From JADMIH01 sp035274425 (lineage in GTDB: Bacteria; Chloroflexota; Chloroflexia; QHBQ01; JADMIH01): a stretch of 64,000 nucleotides of DNA. This document shows positions 7,608 to 16,012 of the stretch, piece after piece. The notes beneath the pieces were generated by a model. It worked only from the letters and a program-made list of their open reading frames with translations. It had not been told where the DNA came from and did not search any database. The translations under genes and the position numbers were made by a program. How positions within the stretch are numbered: position 1 is the first letter of the stretch; every line of letters begins with the position of its first letter. The stretch is from positions 124,001 to 188,000 of the forward strand of contig DATEOC010000082.1 of the NCBI GenBank assembly GCA_035274425.1. The letters are read 5' to 3'.

Positions 7608-10343
7608 ATGAAAGAGACTACCGAGCACCAACGACTCTCTAACGACGGCACCGCCTGGAAGCACTGGGGACCCTACCTCAGCGAGCGCGCCTGGGGCACG
7701 GTGCGCGAGGACTACAGCGCGGACGGCTCAGCCTGGAGCTACTTCCCACACGACCACGCCCGCTCAAAGGCGTACCGCTGGGGCGAGGACGGCATAGCGG
7801 GCATCTGCGACGAGCACCAGCGCTTATGCTTCGCCCTTGCCCTCTGGAACGGCGCGGACCCCATCCTCAAGGAGCGCCTCTTCGGCCTCACGGGTGAGGA
7901 AGGCAATCACGGCGAGGACGTGAAGGAGTATTACTACTACCTCGACTCCACCCCCACCCACTCCTACATGAAGTTCCTCTACAAGTATCCCCACCGTGCA
8001 TACCCCTACGCCGACCTCCTGGAGACTAACCGCAAACGTGGAAGAGACGAGCCCGAATACGAGCTTATAGATACCGGCATCTTCGATGAGGACCGCTACT
8101 TCGACGTATTCGTGGAGTACGCGAAAGTCAGCCCTAAAGACATCCTCATCCGCATAAGCGCCGCCAATCGCGACCCCGACCCCGCCGAGCTGCACATCCT
8201 CCCCACCCTCTGGTTCCGCAACACCTGGACCTGGGGCAACAGGCCCGACCTACCGAGGCCGACTATGTCGGCGGACGACGGACGACGGACGACGGACGAC
8301 GGCTCAGAAGGCAGAGAGCAGAAAGCAGAAGGCAGTTCGGCACTCCGTATTTCAGCACACACGCGGCGGTTGGGGCATTACACTCTGCACTGCGAGGGTG
8401 AGTCTGAATTACTCTTCACCGAGAATGACACTAACCTTGAGCGTCTATACGGCGCGTCTAACCCTTCGCCCTACGTAAAGGACGGTATCAATAACGCCGT
8501 AGTGTACGGCCAGACCCAAGCCGTCAACCCCGACATGACCGGCACAAAAGCCGCCGCACACTACCGCTTTACCATCCAACCCGGCGAGACCGCGACCATC
8601 CGCCTGCGCCTCCATACGTCGCCGGACGAAAGACGAAAGACGGAGGACGACGGCTCTGAACCAATCCGAAATCCGTTCGAGGATTTCGACTCTATCTTCT
8701 CCCAGCGTATCGCAGAGGCAGATGAGTATTATGCTGCACTCCAGCCGCCCGCGCTGAGCGACGACGAACGGCAGGTGCAGCGCCAGGCGTTCGCCGGGAT
8801 GCTCCTCTCCAAGCAGTTTTTCTATTTCGACGTGGGCGAGTGGCTGAAGGGCGATCCCAACCAGCCTCCTCCCCCACGCCAGCGCCTGAAAGGTCGCAAC
8901 TGCGAGTGGGAACACTTCAACAGCGCCGACATCCTTTCCATGCCCGACAAGTGGGAGTACCCCTGGTTCGCGTCGTGGGACACCGCGTTCCACTGCGTCC
9001 CTCTCGCCCTGCTCGACCCCGACTTCGCGAAGTCCCAGCTAATTCTCCTGGGCCGCGAGTGGTACCAGCACCCCAACGGCCAGATACCCGCCTACGAGTG
9101 GGCCTTCGGCGATGTGAACCCGCCCGTGCTGGCGTGGGCTGCCTGGCGCGTCTACAAAATAGAGCAGAAGATGTACGGCCACTCTGACCGCACTTTCCTT
9201 GAGCGCGTCTTCCACAAGCTGCTCCTCAACTTCAACTGGTGGGTCAACCGCAAGGACGTATCGGGGAACAACATCTTCCAGGGCGGCTTCCTGGGGCTGG
9301 ACAATATAGGGGTATTCGACCGCAGCGCGCCACTCCCCACGGGCGGCCACATCGAGCAGTCGGACGGCACTAGCTGGATGGGCATGTTCTCCCTCAACAT
9401 GATGACCATCGCGCTGGAGCTTGCCCAGGAGAACATGGTATACGAGGACATCGCCACCAAGTTCTTCGAGCATTTCCTCTACATAGCGAGCGCGATGAAC
9501 AACATCGGCGGCGAGGGCATCTCCCTCTGGGACCAGGAGGACGAGTTCTTCTATGACGTACTCTTCATAAATAAAGTGGGGCACATGCCGCTCAAGGTGC
9601 GCTCGATGGTGGGCCTCATCCCCCTCTTCGCCGTGACCACTATCGAGCCTGCCCTGCTCGAAAAGCTGCCGGGGTTCAAGCGTCGTCTGAAGTGGTTCCT
9701 CACAAACCGTCCACAGCTAGCCGAGCTGGTAGCGCGGTGGCACGAGCCGGGCATGGGCGAGAGGCGATTGCTGGCCCTCCTGCGCGGCCATCGCATGAAG
9801 AGCGTCCTAAAGCGGATGCTCGATGAGACGGAGTTTCTCTCCCCCTTTGGAGTGCGTGCCCTCTCGCGCTACCATGCCGAGAACCCTTACGTGATACACG
9901 CTGACGGCAGGGAATATACGGTAGACTACCAGCCCGCCGAGTCTACAGGGTGGCAGTTCGGGGGTAACTCCAACTGGCGCGGCCCCGTCTGGCTCCCCGT
10001 CAACTACCTCATCATCGAGTCGCTACAGCAGTTCCACCACTTCTACGACGAAGAGTTCAAGGTAGAGTGCCCCACCGGGTCGGGCCGCTACCTGAGCCTG
10101 GACCAGGTAGCAGACGAGCTATCGCAACGCCTCATCAGACTCTTCGTGCGCGACGGCGATGGGAAGCGTCCCGCGTTCGGCGGCCAGGAACGCTTCCAGA
10201 CCGACCCCCACTGGCGCGACTACATCCTCTTCTACGAATATTTCCACGGTGATAACGGCGCGGGCCTCGGCGCGAGCCATCAAACCGGCTGGACCGGGGT
10301 CGTAGCCAAGCTGCTGGAGCAGCAAGGGGAGAGACGCGCGTAA
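7608..10343 (+). CDS. GH63/MGH-like glucosidase carrying heptamer-encoded insertions
   Basis: A 911-aa protein matching the yeast-processing-glucosidase-like GH63/MGH1 group: HWGPYLSERAWGTVREDYS and DEHQRLCFALALWNG at the N-terminus, an (alpha/alpha)6 barrel with WFASWDTAFHCVPLAL, and GGNSNWRGPVWLPVNYL near the end. It should hydrolyse an alpha-glucoside or mannosylglycerate-type compound in the cytoplasm (no signal peptide). AAGGAG lies just before the ATG. Two stretches are unlike the family. Residues ~218-245 contain ADDGRRTTDDG and are encoded by (GACGGAC)n plus (GCAGAAG)n. Residues ~337-351 (PDERRKTEDDG) are encoded by (GACGAAA)n. Both look like in-frame heptamer-array insertions into surface loops. 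Confidence 0.82.
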   Translation: MKETTEHQRLSNDGTAWKHWGPYLSERAWGTVREDYSADGSAWSYFPHDHARSKAYRWGEDGIAGICDEHQRLCFALALWNGADPILKERLFGLTGEEGNHGEDVKEYYYYLDSTPTHSYMKFLYKYPHRAYPYADLLETNRKRGRDEPEYELIDTGIFDEDRYFDVFVEYAKVSPKDILIRISAANRDPDPAELHILPTLWFRNTWTWGNRPDLPRPTMSADDGRRTTDDGSEGREQKAEGSSALRISAHTRRLGHYTLHCEGESELLFTENDTNLERLYGASNPSPYVKDGINNAVVYGQTQAVNPDMTGTKAAAHYRFTIQPGETATIRLRLHTSPDERRKTEDDGSEPIRNPFEDFDSIFSQRIAEADEYYAALQPPALSDDERQVQRQAFAGMLLSKQFFYFDVGEWLKGDPNQPPPPRQRLKGRNCEWEHFNSADILSMPDKWEYPWFASWDTAFHCVPLALLDPDFAKSQLILLGREWYQHPNGQIPAYEWAFGDVNPPVLAWAAWRVYKIEQKMYGHSDRTFLERVFHKLLLNFNWWVNRKDVSGNNIFQGGFLGLDNIGVFDRSAPLPTGGHIEQSDGTSWMGMFSLNMMTIALELAQENMVYEDIATKFFEHFLYIASAMNNIGGEGISLWDQEDEFFYDVLFINKVGHMPLKVRSMVGLIPLFAVTTIEPALLEKLPGFKRRLKWFLTNRPQLAELVARWHEPGMGERRLLALLRGHRMKSVLKRMLDETEFLSPFGVRALSRYHAENPYVIHADGREYTVDYQPAESTGWQFGGNSNWRGPVWLPVNYLIIESLQQFHHFYDEEFKVECPTGSGRYLSLDQVADELSQRLIRLFVRDGDGKRPAFGGQERFQTDPHWRDYILFYEYFHGDNGAGLGASHQTGWTGVVAKLLEQQGERRA
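8266..8340. repeat. Heptamer arrays inside the GH63-like gene
   Basis: (GACGGAC)n runs from about 8268 to 8302, followed by an imperfect (GCAGAAG)n-like stretch to 8336. A second small array, (GACGAAA)n, lies at 8623-8652. The reading frame is kept through all of them. Confidence 0.85.
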
Positions 10344-10344
10344 G

Positions 10345-10374
10345 CGTAGGGGCGCGATAAATCACGCCACTGCG
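10345..10374. repeat. Degenerate palindromic repeat (GTAGGGGCGCGATAAATCACGCC)
   Basis: Just after the glucosidase stop, GGCGCGAT and ATCACGCC form an imperfect inverted repeat next to GTAGGGGC. It resembles the perfect GTAGGGGC-type palindromes at 16801 and 29501 and looks like a decayed relative. Confidence 0.45.
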
Positions 10375-10420
10375 GCATACCCTTTGTCCCATCTCTGAGC
10401 TCTTATATACGCAGAGCGCA

Positions 10421-10449
10421 TTGACATGCCCTCACATCTATCGCACAAT
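10421..10449 (+). promoter_or_regulatory. Sigma-70-type promoter for the phd/nuclease pair
   Basis: TTGACA (10421-10426), a 17-bp spacer, and CACAAT (10444-10449). The start codon of the antitoxin-like gene is 43 bp downstream. The -35 box is perfect and the -10 box matches at four of six bases. Confidence 0.6.
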
Positions 10450-10492
10450 GTAGTGGTCTAAATAGTTACTTGGAGTATAGTGAGGGGCTACC

Positions 10493-10759
10493 ATGAAAAC
10501 CATAGGGGTGAAGGAACTTAGAGAGCATCTGAGTAAGGTCCTGCGCGAAATCGAAGAGACCGGGCAGACTATCAGCGTAAGCAATCGAGGCAGGATTGTG
10601 GCACGATTGGTCCCTACTTACTCTGCTCAACTTAGGCAGAGGACCAAGCGCGACCCACGCGTCACAATTGCTGAGATTGATGCACTGGCGAGAGAGATAA
10701 GTGCTGATCTGAGTGGAGAGGTAAACGTCGCAGATATCATTAGCGACATGAGACGATAG
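10493..10759 (+). CDS. Phd/YefM-family antitoxin
   Basis: MKTIGVKELREHLSKVLREI followed by EETGQTISVSNRGRIVARLVP is the classic N-terminal Phd/YefM fold, a DNA-binding antitoxin that represses its own operon. The 88-aa length fits. The C-terminal part (DPRVTIAEIDALAREISADLSGEVNVADIISDMRR) would be the toxin-binding tail. The usual partner is a PIN, Doc or RelE toxin. Here the next gene, 28 bp downstream on the same strand, is instead a PD-(D/E)XK-like nuclease. A strong promoter lies upstream and none is seen between the two genes, so they are probably co-transcribed. The GC content is lower than in the surrounding genes. Confidence 0.85.
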   Translation: MKTIGVKELREHLSKVLREIEETGQTISVSNRGRIVARLVPTYSAQLRQRTKRDPRVTIAEIDALAREISADLSGEVNVADIISDMRR

Positions 10760-10787
10760 GAGCAGTTACTCAGATTGGGGGTAGCAC

Positions 10788-11750
10788 ATGATAACGAGCG
10801 ATACCGACGAACTTGTAAAGAGTCTCGAAATTCGCCCTTTGCGAGAGGCATTTCCCAAGGAAGCCCGTCACTTTACCACGTGGCTCGGCTCAAACATCAA
10901 GGCTCTGTCGGATCGCATCGGAATTGAGCTGACTGTTGTGCAAACTGAGAAACAGGTCGGCGACTTTAGCGCCGATATACTTTGCGAAGACGCCAAAGGG
11001 AAGCCTGTGATCATTGAGAACCAATTGGAGCCGACAGACCATAGGCACCTCGGCCAACTACTTACCTACTTGGTAAATCTTGATGCAAGCACGGCTATCT
11101 GGGTAGCATCTGATCCACGCCCAGAACATGAGAAGGTAATAAATTGGTTGAACGAAGCTACTCCTGCGGACGTGTCATTCTACTTGGTAAAGGTGGAAGC
11201 CATTCGCATCGGGGTCTCACCATATGCTCCACTCTTTACTGTGTTAGCCCGTCCTGATCTTGTAGCCAAGGAAATAGGTGAGAAGAAAAAGGAATGGGCA
11301 GAGCGCCATTTCAAACGATTCGATTTCTGGAAAGGGCTGCTTGATAGGAGCAAGGGAAAAACAAAGCTCTTCTCTACCATTTCACCAAGTAGAGACCACT
11401 GGATAAGCACAGGCGCTGGGAGATCAGGCTGTTCTTTTAACTACAGCATTTACATAGACGGTGCAGCAGTTGACCTCTATATTGATTCTGATCACAGTCC
11501 AGGGGGGCCGAAGAATAAAGCTATCTTCGATAAGTTATTCGAGCAGAGAGAAGCCATTGAGAAGGAGCTTGGTGAGCCTCTGGAATGGCAACGATTGAAC
11601 GACAAGCGTGCCTGTAGAATAGTGAAGCGATTCTATGAAGGCGGGTTAACAGCCTACGATACATGGCCTCAACTACAGGACACTATGATAGACGCCATGA
11701 CCCGCTTCGACAAGGCGTTAAGGCCCCGGCTAGCAAAGATTGAGGTGTAG
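10788..11750 (+). CDS. DUF4268-type protein with PD-(D/E)XK-like nuclease core
   Basis: 320 aa. Residues ~55-100 contain VGDFSADILCEDAKGKPVIIENQLEPTDH in consecutive segments. The pattern Asp-x(n)-Glu-Asn-Gln, then a helix with HLGQLLTYLV, is the arrangement of restriction-endonuclease-fold proteins, with Gln in place of the usual Lys. The second half (ERHFKRFDFWKGLLDRSKG to ARLAKIEV-like end) matches the DUF4268 layout. Such proteins are usually called hypothetical or nuclease-like. It follows a Phd antitoxin gene by 28 bp and lacks the heptamer repeats common elsewhere. It could be the toxin of that pair, an anti-phage nuclease, or an unrelated passenger. Confidence 0.65.
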   Translation: MITSDTDELVKSLEIRPLREAFPKEARHFTTWLGSNIKALSDRIGIELTVVQTEKQVGDFSADILCEDAKGKPVIIENQLEPTDHRHLGQLLTYLVNLDASTAIWVASDPRPEHEKVINWLNEATPADVSFYLVKVEAIRIGVSPYAPLFTVLARPDLVAKEIGEKKKEWAERHFKRFDFWKGLLDRSKGKTKLFSTISPSRDHWISTGAGRSGCSFNYSIYIDGAAVDLYIDSDHSPGGPKNKAIFDKLFEQREAIEKELGEPLEWQRLNDKRACRIVKRFYEGGLTAYDTWPQLQDTMIDAMTRFDKALRPRLAKIEV

Positions 11751-11764
11751 CCACATACGCGCCA

Positions 11765-12778
11765 ATGAATGAACACACAATTGGCATCGTCTCCATAGGC
11801 ACCTACGTGCCGGAGACGTACATCACGGCGGCGGAGATCGCCGAGCGCACGGGCATCCCTGAAGAAGTCATCAGGGACAAGTTCGGCCTGTCCCACAAGC
11901 CGGTGCCCGGACCCAACGACCACACCAACGCGATGGCGCTGTGGGCTGCCCAGGACGCCCTCTCATGCGGCGATGTCTCGCCCGAAGAGATAGACGTTGT
12001 GCTCTGCACCACCGAGGAGTGGAAGGAGTACCCCCTCTGGACGGCGGGCATCAAGCTGGCTCACGACCTGGGAGCGCACCGAGCATGGGCGCTCGACGTG
12101 CAGATGCGCTGCGGTACTACCATCGGCGCGCTGAAGATGGCCCGCGCCCTCATGCTCTCGGAGCCGGATGTGCGCACCGTTTTGATAGCGGGCGGCTATC
12201 GCAACGGCGATCTTGTGGACTACGAGAACCCGCGCTCCCGCTTCCTCACCAACCTCAGCGCCGGTGGTGGAGCAATCCTCCTTCGGAAGGACCACCCGCA
12301 CAACCATCTGCTCGGCACAGCCCTGCGCGTGGATGGCTCATTCTCCCTAGATGTAATTGTGCCTGCGGGGGGGACAATGGAGCCTCTTACTCCTGAGAAC
12401 ATAGAAGCGCACCGCAACTTCCTGGACGTACCCGACCCGGAGGGGATGAAGGCCCGCCTCGACGCCCTCTCCCTACGCAATTTCCTCGGCGTGATAGACG
12501 ACGCCCTGGCCCAGAGCGGCTGCACTCGCGCCGATATTGGCTACCTCAACGTCCTCCACATGAAACGCTCCGCCCACGACTACATCCTCCGCGAGCTTGG
12601 CCTGCGCGACGACCAGACCTTCTACCTCTCCGACTACGGCCACATGGGCCAGCAAGACCAGCCCCTCTCCATCAAGAAAGGTATCGAGGCGGGCCGCCTC
12701 AAGCCGGGGGACCTGATGGTGATGGTCGCCGCGGGCATCGGCTACGTATGGGGCGCGAGCGTGATACGGTGGGGGTGA
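11765..12778 (+). CDS. KAS III / thiolase-superfamily condensing enzyme (FabH-like)
   Basis: 337 aa, matching 3-oxoacyl-ACP synthase III in length and fold. Cys116 in QMRCGTTIGA is the probable catalytic cysteine (FabH uses Cys112), and His265 in NVLHMKRS the second residue. The third FabH residue (Asn, in YGNT) is replaced: here the motif reads YGHMGQQ with His293, so the chemistry may differ from FabH. The enzyme would condense an acyl thioester with another acyl or malonyl unit. It starts 14 bp after the preceding gene and is followed, after a heptamer array, by an acyl-CoA ligase on the same strand, which suggests an acyl-condensing pathway. HMG-CoA-synthase-like or OleA-like roles are alternatives. 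Confidence 0.75.
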   Translation: MNEHTIGIVSIGTYVPETYITAAEIAERTGIPEEVIRDKFGLSHKPVPGPNDHTNAMALWAAQDALSCGDVSPEEIDVVLCTTEEWKEYPLWTAGIKLAHDLGAHRAWALDVQMRCGTTIGALKMARALMLSEPDVRTVLIAGGYRNGDLVDYENPRSRFLTNLSAGGGAILLRKDHPHNHLLGTALRVDGSFSLDVIVPAGGTMEPLTPENIEAHRNFLDVPDPEGMKARLDALSLRNFLGVIDDALAQSGCTRADIGYLNVLHMKRSAHDYILRELGLRDDQTFYLSDYGHMGQQDQPLSIKKGIEAGRLKPGDLMVMVAAGIGYVWGASVIRWG

Positions 12779-12779
12779 C

Positions 12780-12926
12780 TGGACGATAGACGATAGACGA
12801 TAGACGATGGACGGCCAGATGCGTGAGTGGTTACGGGCTATTTTGAACCTTGAACCTTGAACCTTGAACCTTGAACCTTGAACCTTGAACTTTGAACTTT
12901 GAACTTTGAACTTTGAACTTTGAACT
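12780..12926. repeat. Heptamer arrays (GACGATA)n and (GAACCTT/GAACTTT)n
   Basis: About four copies of GACGATA at 12782-12808, then about seven copies of GAACCTT grading into five of GAACTTT at 12843-12926. The second array ends immediately before the AGGACCAGGAG Shine-Dalgarno region of the acyl-CoA ligase gene. Confidence 0.9.
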
Positions 12927-12944
12927 TAAGGACCAGGAGATTAT

Positions 12945-14477
12945 ATGCAGGTGGACTGGCTTGCACGGCGCGAGATGCTCTCCCCCAACAAGGTGGCGCT
13001 GATTGATACCCTCCACGACGGGCGCGAGATCACCTACCGCGAGTGGAACCGCGCCGCCAATCGCACCGCACGCTTCCTTCAATCGCTCGGTGTGAAGAAG
13101 GGCGACCGCATAGCCGTCCTCTCGATGAACTGCGTCGAATATTTGGATATCTGGTTCGCCTGCGGCAAGCTCGGCGCGATTCTGCAAAACCTCAACTGGC
13201 GCTTGACGGCACACGAGTTGGGGGGATTGGTAGAAGATGCTGCACCTACAATACTCATCTACGGCCCTGAGTTCGCCCCACAGGTGAACGCCTTGCGAGA
13301 ACGCGCCGATAGCGTCCGCTATTTCATCGCGCTTGACGACGTTGGACGCGCTTCGCCCCACGATATGCTATTCGCGGAACGTGATGCACAGGACGATTCT
13401 CCCCCAATCTCAATCGAAATAGCCCCCGATGACCCCTGGGTGATATGCTACACGGGCGGCACCACGGGCCTCTCCAAAGGGGCCATCCTGACGCATGGCA
13501 GCATCACCTGGAACTCCATCAACACTGTGGTAAGCTGGGGGCTGAGGCCGGACGACGTAACGATCCTCAACGCGCCTCTTTTCCACACGGGCGGATTGAA
13601 CGTCTTCACCGCCCCACTCGTGCATATAGGGGGCACCTCTATCGTCTGCCGGGGCTTCGACCCTGGCCAGGTCTACGAGTTGATGCGTGAGTACGGCGTA
13701 ACGGTCTACTTCGGGGTGCCTTCAATGTTCATCGCCATGCAGGAGCACCCCGCCTGGCAAAACGCCGACTTCTCCCGCCTCCGCATACTGATAAGCGGCG
13801 GCGCGCCCTGCCCCCTCCCCGTCTTCGAGCGATTCTGGGAGCGCGGCGTGCCCTTCAAGACCGGCTACGGGATGACCGAGTCCGGCCCCAACACCTTCTG
13901 GCTGCCGGACGAGGAGGTGCAAAGTAAACCGGGTGCGGTCGGCTACCCCCTCTTCCACGTCGAAGTAAACGTCGTCCGCCGGGACGGCCACGATTGCGCC
14001 CCCGACGAGGTAGGGGAACTGCTCACCAGGGGAAAGCAGGTGTGCGCGGGATACTGGAACCGTCCGGAAGAGAGCGCTCACGCCCTGGAAGGTGGCTGGC
14101 TCCATACGGGCGACCTGGCCCGCCGCGACTCCGACGGCTGCCACTACATAGTCGGGCGACTCAAAGAGATGATTATCTCCGGCGGAGAAAATATCTACCC
14201 CGCCGAGGTGGAGAGCGTGCTTGCCGCGCATCCCGCCGTCGCCACCGCCGCGCTTATTGGTCTTCCCGATCCCAGGTGGGGCGAAGTAGGTCGAGCCGTA
14301 ATCGTCCTGCGCCCAGGCTGTCACGTCACAGAAAGTGAAGTAATAGAGTTCTGCCGCCAGCGCCTCGCCCGCTACAAAGTGCCAAAGTCGGTTATATTCA
14401 TAGATGCACTTCCGATGACGGGCGCGGGTAAAGTAGACAAGCGCGCCCTGCTTGATACGAGTAGCGCCCAGGGCTAG
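12945..14477 (+). CDS. AMP-forming acyl-CoA synthetase
   Basis: 510 aa of the ANL superfamily. The ATP-binding loop TGGTTGLSKGA is near residue 170, the A5 motif is GYGMTESGP, the hinge/A8 region is LHTGDLARRDSDG...GRLKEMIISGGENIYPAEVE, and the C-terminal catalytic Lys lies in PMTGAGKVDKRAL. It activates a carboxylic acid, probably a medium or long-chain fatty acid, to an acyl-CoA through an acyl-AMP. CAGGAGATTAT precedes the ATG. A heptamer array lies directly upstream and a 25-bp hairpin directly downstream. It is paired with the KAS III-like gene, so it may supply that enzyme's acyl substrate. Confidence 0.88.
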   Translation: MQVDWLARREMLSPNKVALIDTLHDGREITYREWNRAANRTARFLQSLGVKKGDRIAVLSMNCVEYLDIWFACGKLGAILQNLNWRLTAHELGGLVEDAAPTILIYGPEFAPQVNALRERADSVRYFIALDDVGRASPHDMLFAERDAQDDSPPISIEIAPDDPWVICYTGGTTGLSKGAILTHGSITWNSINTVVSWGLRPDDVTILNAPLFHTGGLNVFTAPLVHIGGTSIVCRGFDPGQVYELMREYGVTVYFGVPSMFIAMQEHPAWQNADFSRLRILISGGAPCPLPVFERFWERGVPFKTGYGMTESGPNTFWLPDEEVQSKPGAVGYPLFHVEVNVVRRDGHDCAPDEVGELLTRGKQVCAGYWNRPEESAHALEGGWLHTGDLARRDSDGCHYIVGRLKEMIISGGENIYPAEVESVLAAHPAVATAALIGLPDPRWGEVGRAVIVLRPGCHVTESEVIEFCRQRLARYKVPKSVIFIDALPMTGAGKVDKRALLDTSSAQG

Positions 14478-14523
14478 CAAAGCCCTGAGATGTGTCTATA
14501 CCCTCCATAGAGAGGGAGAATCG

Positions 14524-14576
14524 TCTCTTTCTTTCAATTTTTGTTCCCTGTGGGAACAAAAATTGAAAGAAAGAGA
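14524..14576. repeat. Perfect 25-bp inverted repeat, 3-nt loop, overlapping a ribosome site
   Basis: 14524-14548 pairs with 14552-14576 with no mismatch around loop TGT (apex GTTCCC-TGT-GGGAAC). The right arm reads into GAGAGAGA just before the ATG at 14582, so the folded RNA would mask part of the Shine-Dalgarno region of the next gene. Confidence 0.9.
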
Positions 14577-14581
14577 GAGAT

Positions 14582-15154
14582 ATGAGGTCGTGGGCTGTGA
14601 CAGAGATTCCGGGACTGATACCATGCATCGGATGCGGGGCACTGGTTCCCAACACCAATGGACCTACGCATCGCTACATCGGGGCATCCCCCGGCTGCTG
14701 GCAAGCGTATAGTGAATTGCTGGCGCGCGGCTACGGAAGTGACGACGCCCCGGCCTACGGCGCTATGAGCAGGATCACAGTCGACATATATGCGGCCCAG
14801 CACCCAGGAGTGCCGGGCAAGCAATCGAGCCAGTCGGTCTGCGCGCACCTCTTCATACTCTGCCTGGTCCTGGAACACGATCTCGACCTCAGCTTCGCCA
14901 CAGCCGCCATTACGCGCTTTATAGAGAAGCATAAGGGGCATAACTTCCCCTGGCTCGAACCGCCTGCATCCTTAGGTCCTATCACGGTGCTCGATCTGCT
15001 CAACGCGACTGATGCAGGCGATTACGACAGGAAGATACGGCTCTGGGCCGAGTCAGTATGGGGGGCATGGGAGCCTCACCACGCAACGATACGTGCCTGG
15101 GCGGACGCCTGGGAATCAGAAGCTGGAGGAAGGCGGTCCCACGCGCATGGCTAG
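14582..15154 (+). CDS. DUF5946-like conserved protein
   Basis: 190 aa. The start IPCIGCGALVPNTNGPTHRYIG and GASPGCWQAYSELLARGYG is the pattern I associate with the DUF5946 family, with a CxxC pair that might bind metal. The centre (SVCAHLFILCLVLEHDLDLS) is helical. The function is unknown. Its stop codon overlaps the ATG of the next gene (ATGGCTAG), so translation of the two is probably coupled. The Shine-Dalgarno region lies at the foot of a long hairpin, which could make expression depend on melting or transcription through it. Cytoplasmic, with no membrane segment. Confidence 0.6.
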   Translation: MRSWAVTEIPGLIPCIGCGALVPNTNGPTHRYIGASPGCWQAYSELLARGYGSDDAPAYGAMSRITVDIYAAQHPGVPGKQSSQSVCAHLFILCLVLEHDLDLSFATAAITRFIEKHKGHNFPWLEPPASLGPITVLDLLNATDAGDYDRKIRLWAESVWGAWEPHHATIRAWADAWESEAGGRRSHAHG

Positions 15155-15944
15155 CGTAAGCGTCAATGGCATAGAGTTGTACTACGAATTCCGAGGGAAC
15201 CCGCAAGGTCCGACGGTGGTCTTCATCAACGGCCTGCTGACCGATACGGCCAGCTGGAATGCTCACTTACCCCACTTTGAGGAGAAGTACCGCTGCCTCG
15301 TATACGACTGCCGCGGGCAGGGGCAGTCGAGCAAGCCCGACCACGTTTACGAGACCCGCCTCCACACAGCGGACCTGGCGGCGCTCGTAGATGCCCTGGA
15401 AATCGAAAGAGCGCACTTCATCGGCCTCTCCAACGGCGGCGCTGCCCTCCTCGGCTACGCCGCGGACCACCCTGAGCACGTAAGCTCGCTGGTGGTGTCT
15501 GGAGCATACCCCTATGTAGACACCCTCCTCACCGTGAAGCTCACATCCTGGGTGCGGGCGATGGAAGTGGGAGGCAGCCCGCTACGCTTCGACGTCGCTA
15601 CTCCCTGGGTGTGGGGTGGAGGATTCCTGGAGAAGAACTATGAGACCTTCCTCGCCTTCCGCGAGAAGGGGGTCAACATGCCCATCGAGTGGGCCATGAA
15701 CCTGGTAAAGGGCGCTATGGTGCATGACATCCGTGACAGCCTAGCCAGGATAGAGATGCCAACCCTGGTAATCGTAGGGGAAGAAGATGTACTGACGCCG
15801 CCAAAGCTGGCGGGCTATATCGTTGAGCGCGTGCCCAAAGCCGAACTGCTCGTCATGCCCGGACTCGGCCACGCAGCCGCGCTAGAAGATACCAAAGAGT
15901 TCAGCGAAGCGGCGCTTGAGTTCTTCAATAGAGCAGAAAAGTAA
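15147..15944 (+). CDS. Alpha/beta hydrolase
   Basis: 265 aa. The oxyanion turn is INGLLTDTASW, the nucleophile elbow GLSNGG (Ser), the acid Asp in GEEDVLTPP, and the base His in LGHAAALED. The ATG at 15147 overlaps the stop of the DUF5946-like gene. The frame is open further upstream, but the family starts at about this point (VSVNGIELYYEFRG). The lid is of the 3-oxoadipate enol-lactonase/epoxide-hydrolase type, but the substrate is not predictable. A 13-bp stem-loop begins at its stop codon. Confidence 0.8.
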   Translation: MASVSVNGIELYYEFRGNPQGPTVVFINGLLTDTASWNAHLPHFEEKYRCLVYDCRGQGQSSKPDHVYETRLHTADLAALVDALEIERAHFIGLSNGGAALLGYAADHPEHVSSLVVSGAYPYVDTLLTVKLTSWVRAMEVGGSPLRFDVATPWVWGGGFLEKNYETFLAFREKGVNMPIEWAMNLVKGAMVHDIRDSLARIEMPTLVIVGEEDVLTPPKLAGYIVERVPKAELLVMPGLGHAAALEDTKEFSEAALEFFNRAEK

Positions 15945-15979
15945 ACGGCACATAGACCTTCTTAAGATGTGCCGTTTAC
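15941..15979 (+). terminator. Stem-loop over the hydrolase stop codon
   Basis: GTAAACGGCACAT (15941-15953) is perfectly complementary to ATGTGCCGTTTAC (15967-15979) with a 13-nt loop, followed by a short T-rich stretch. It probably ends or weakens read-through into the next gene. Confidence 0.6.
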
Positions 15980-16012
15980 TTTGAACTTTGGACCAATAAG
16001 AGAGGAGAAAAT

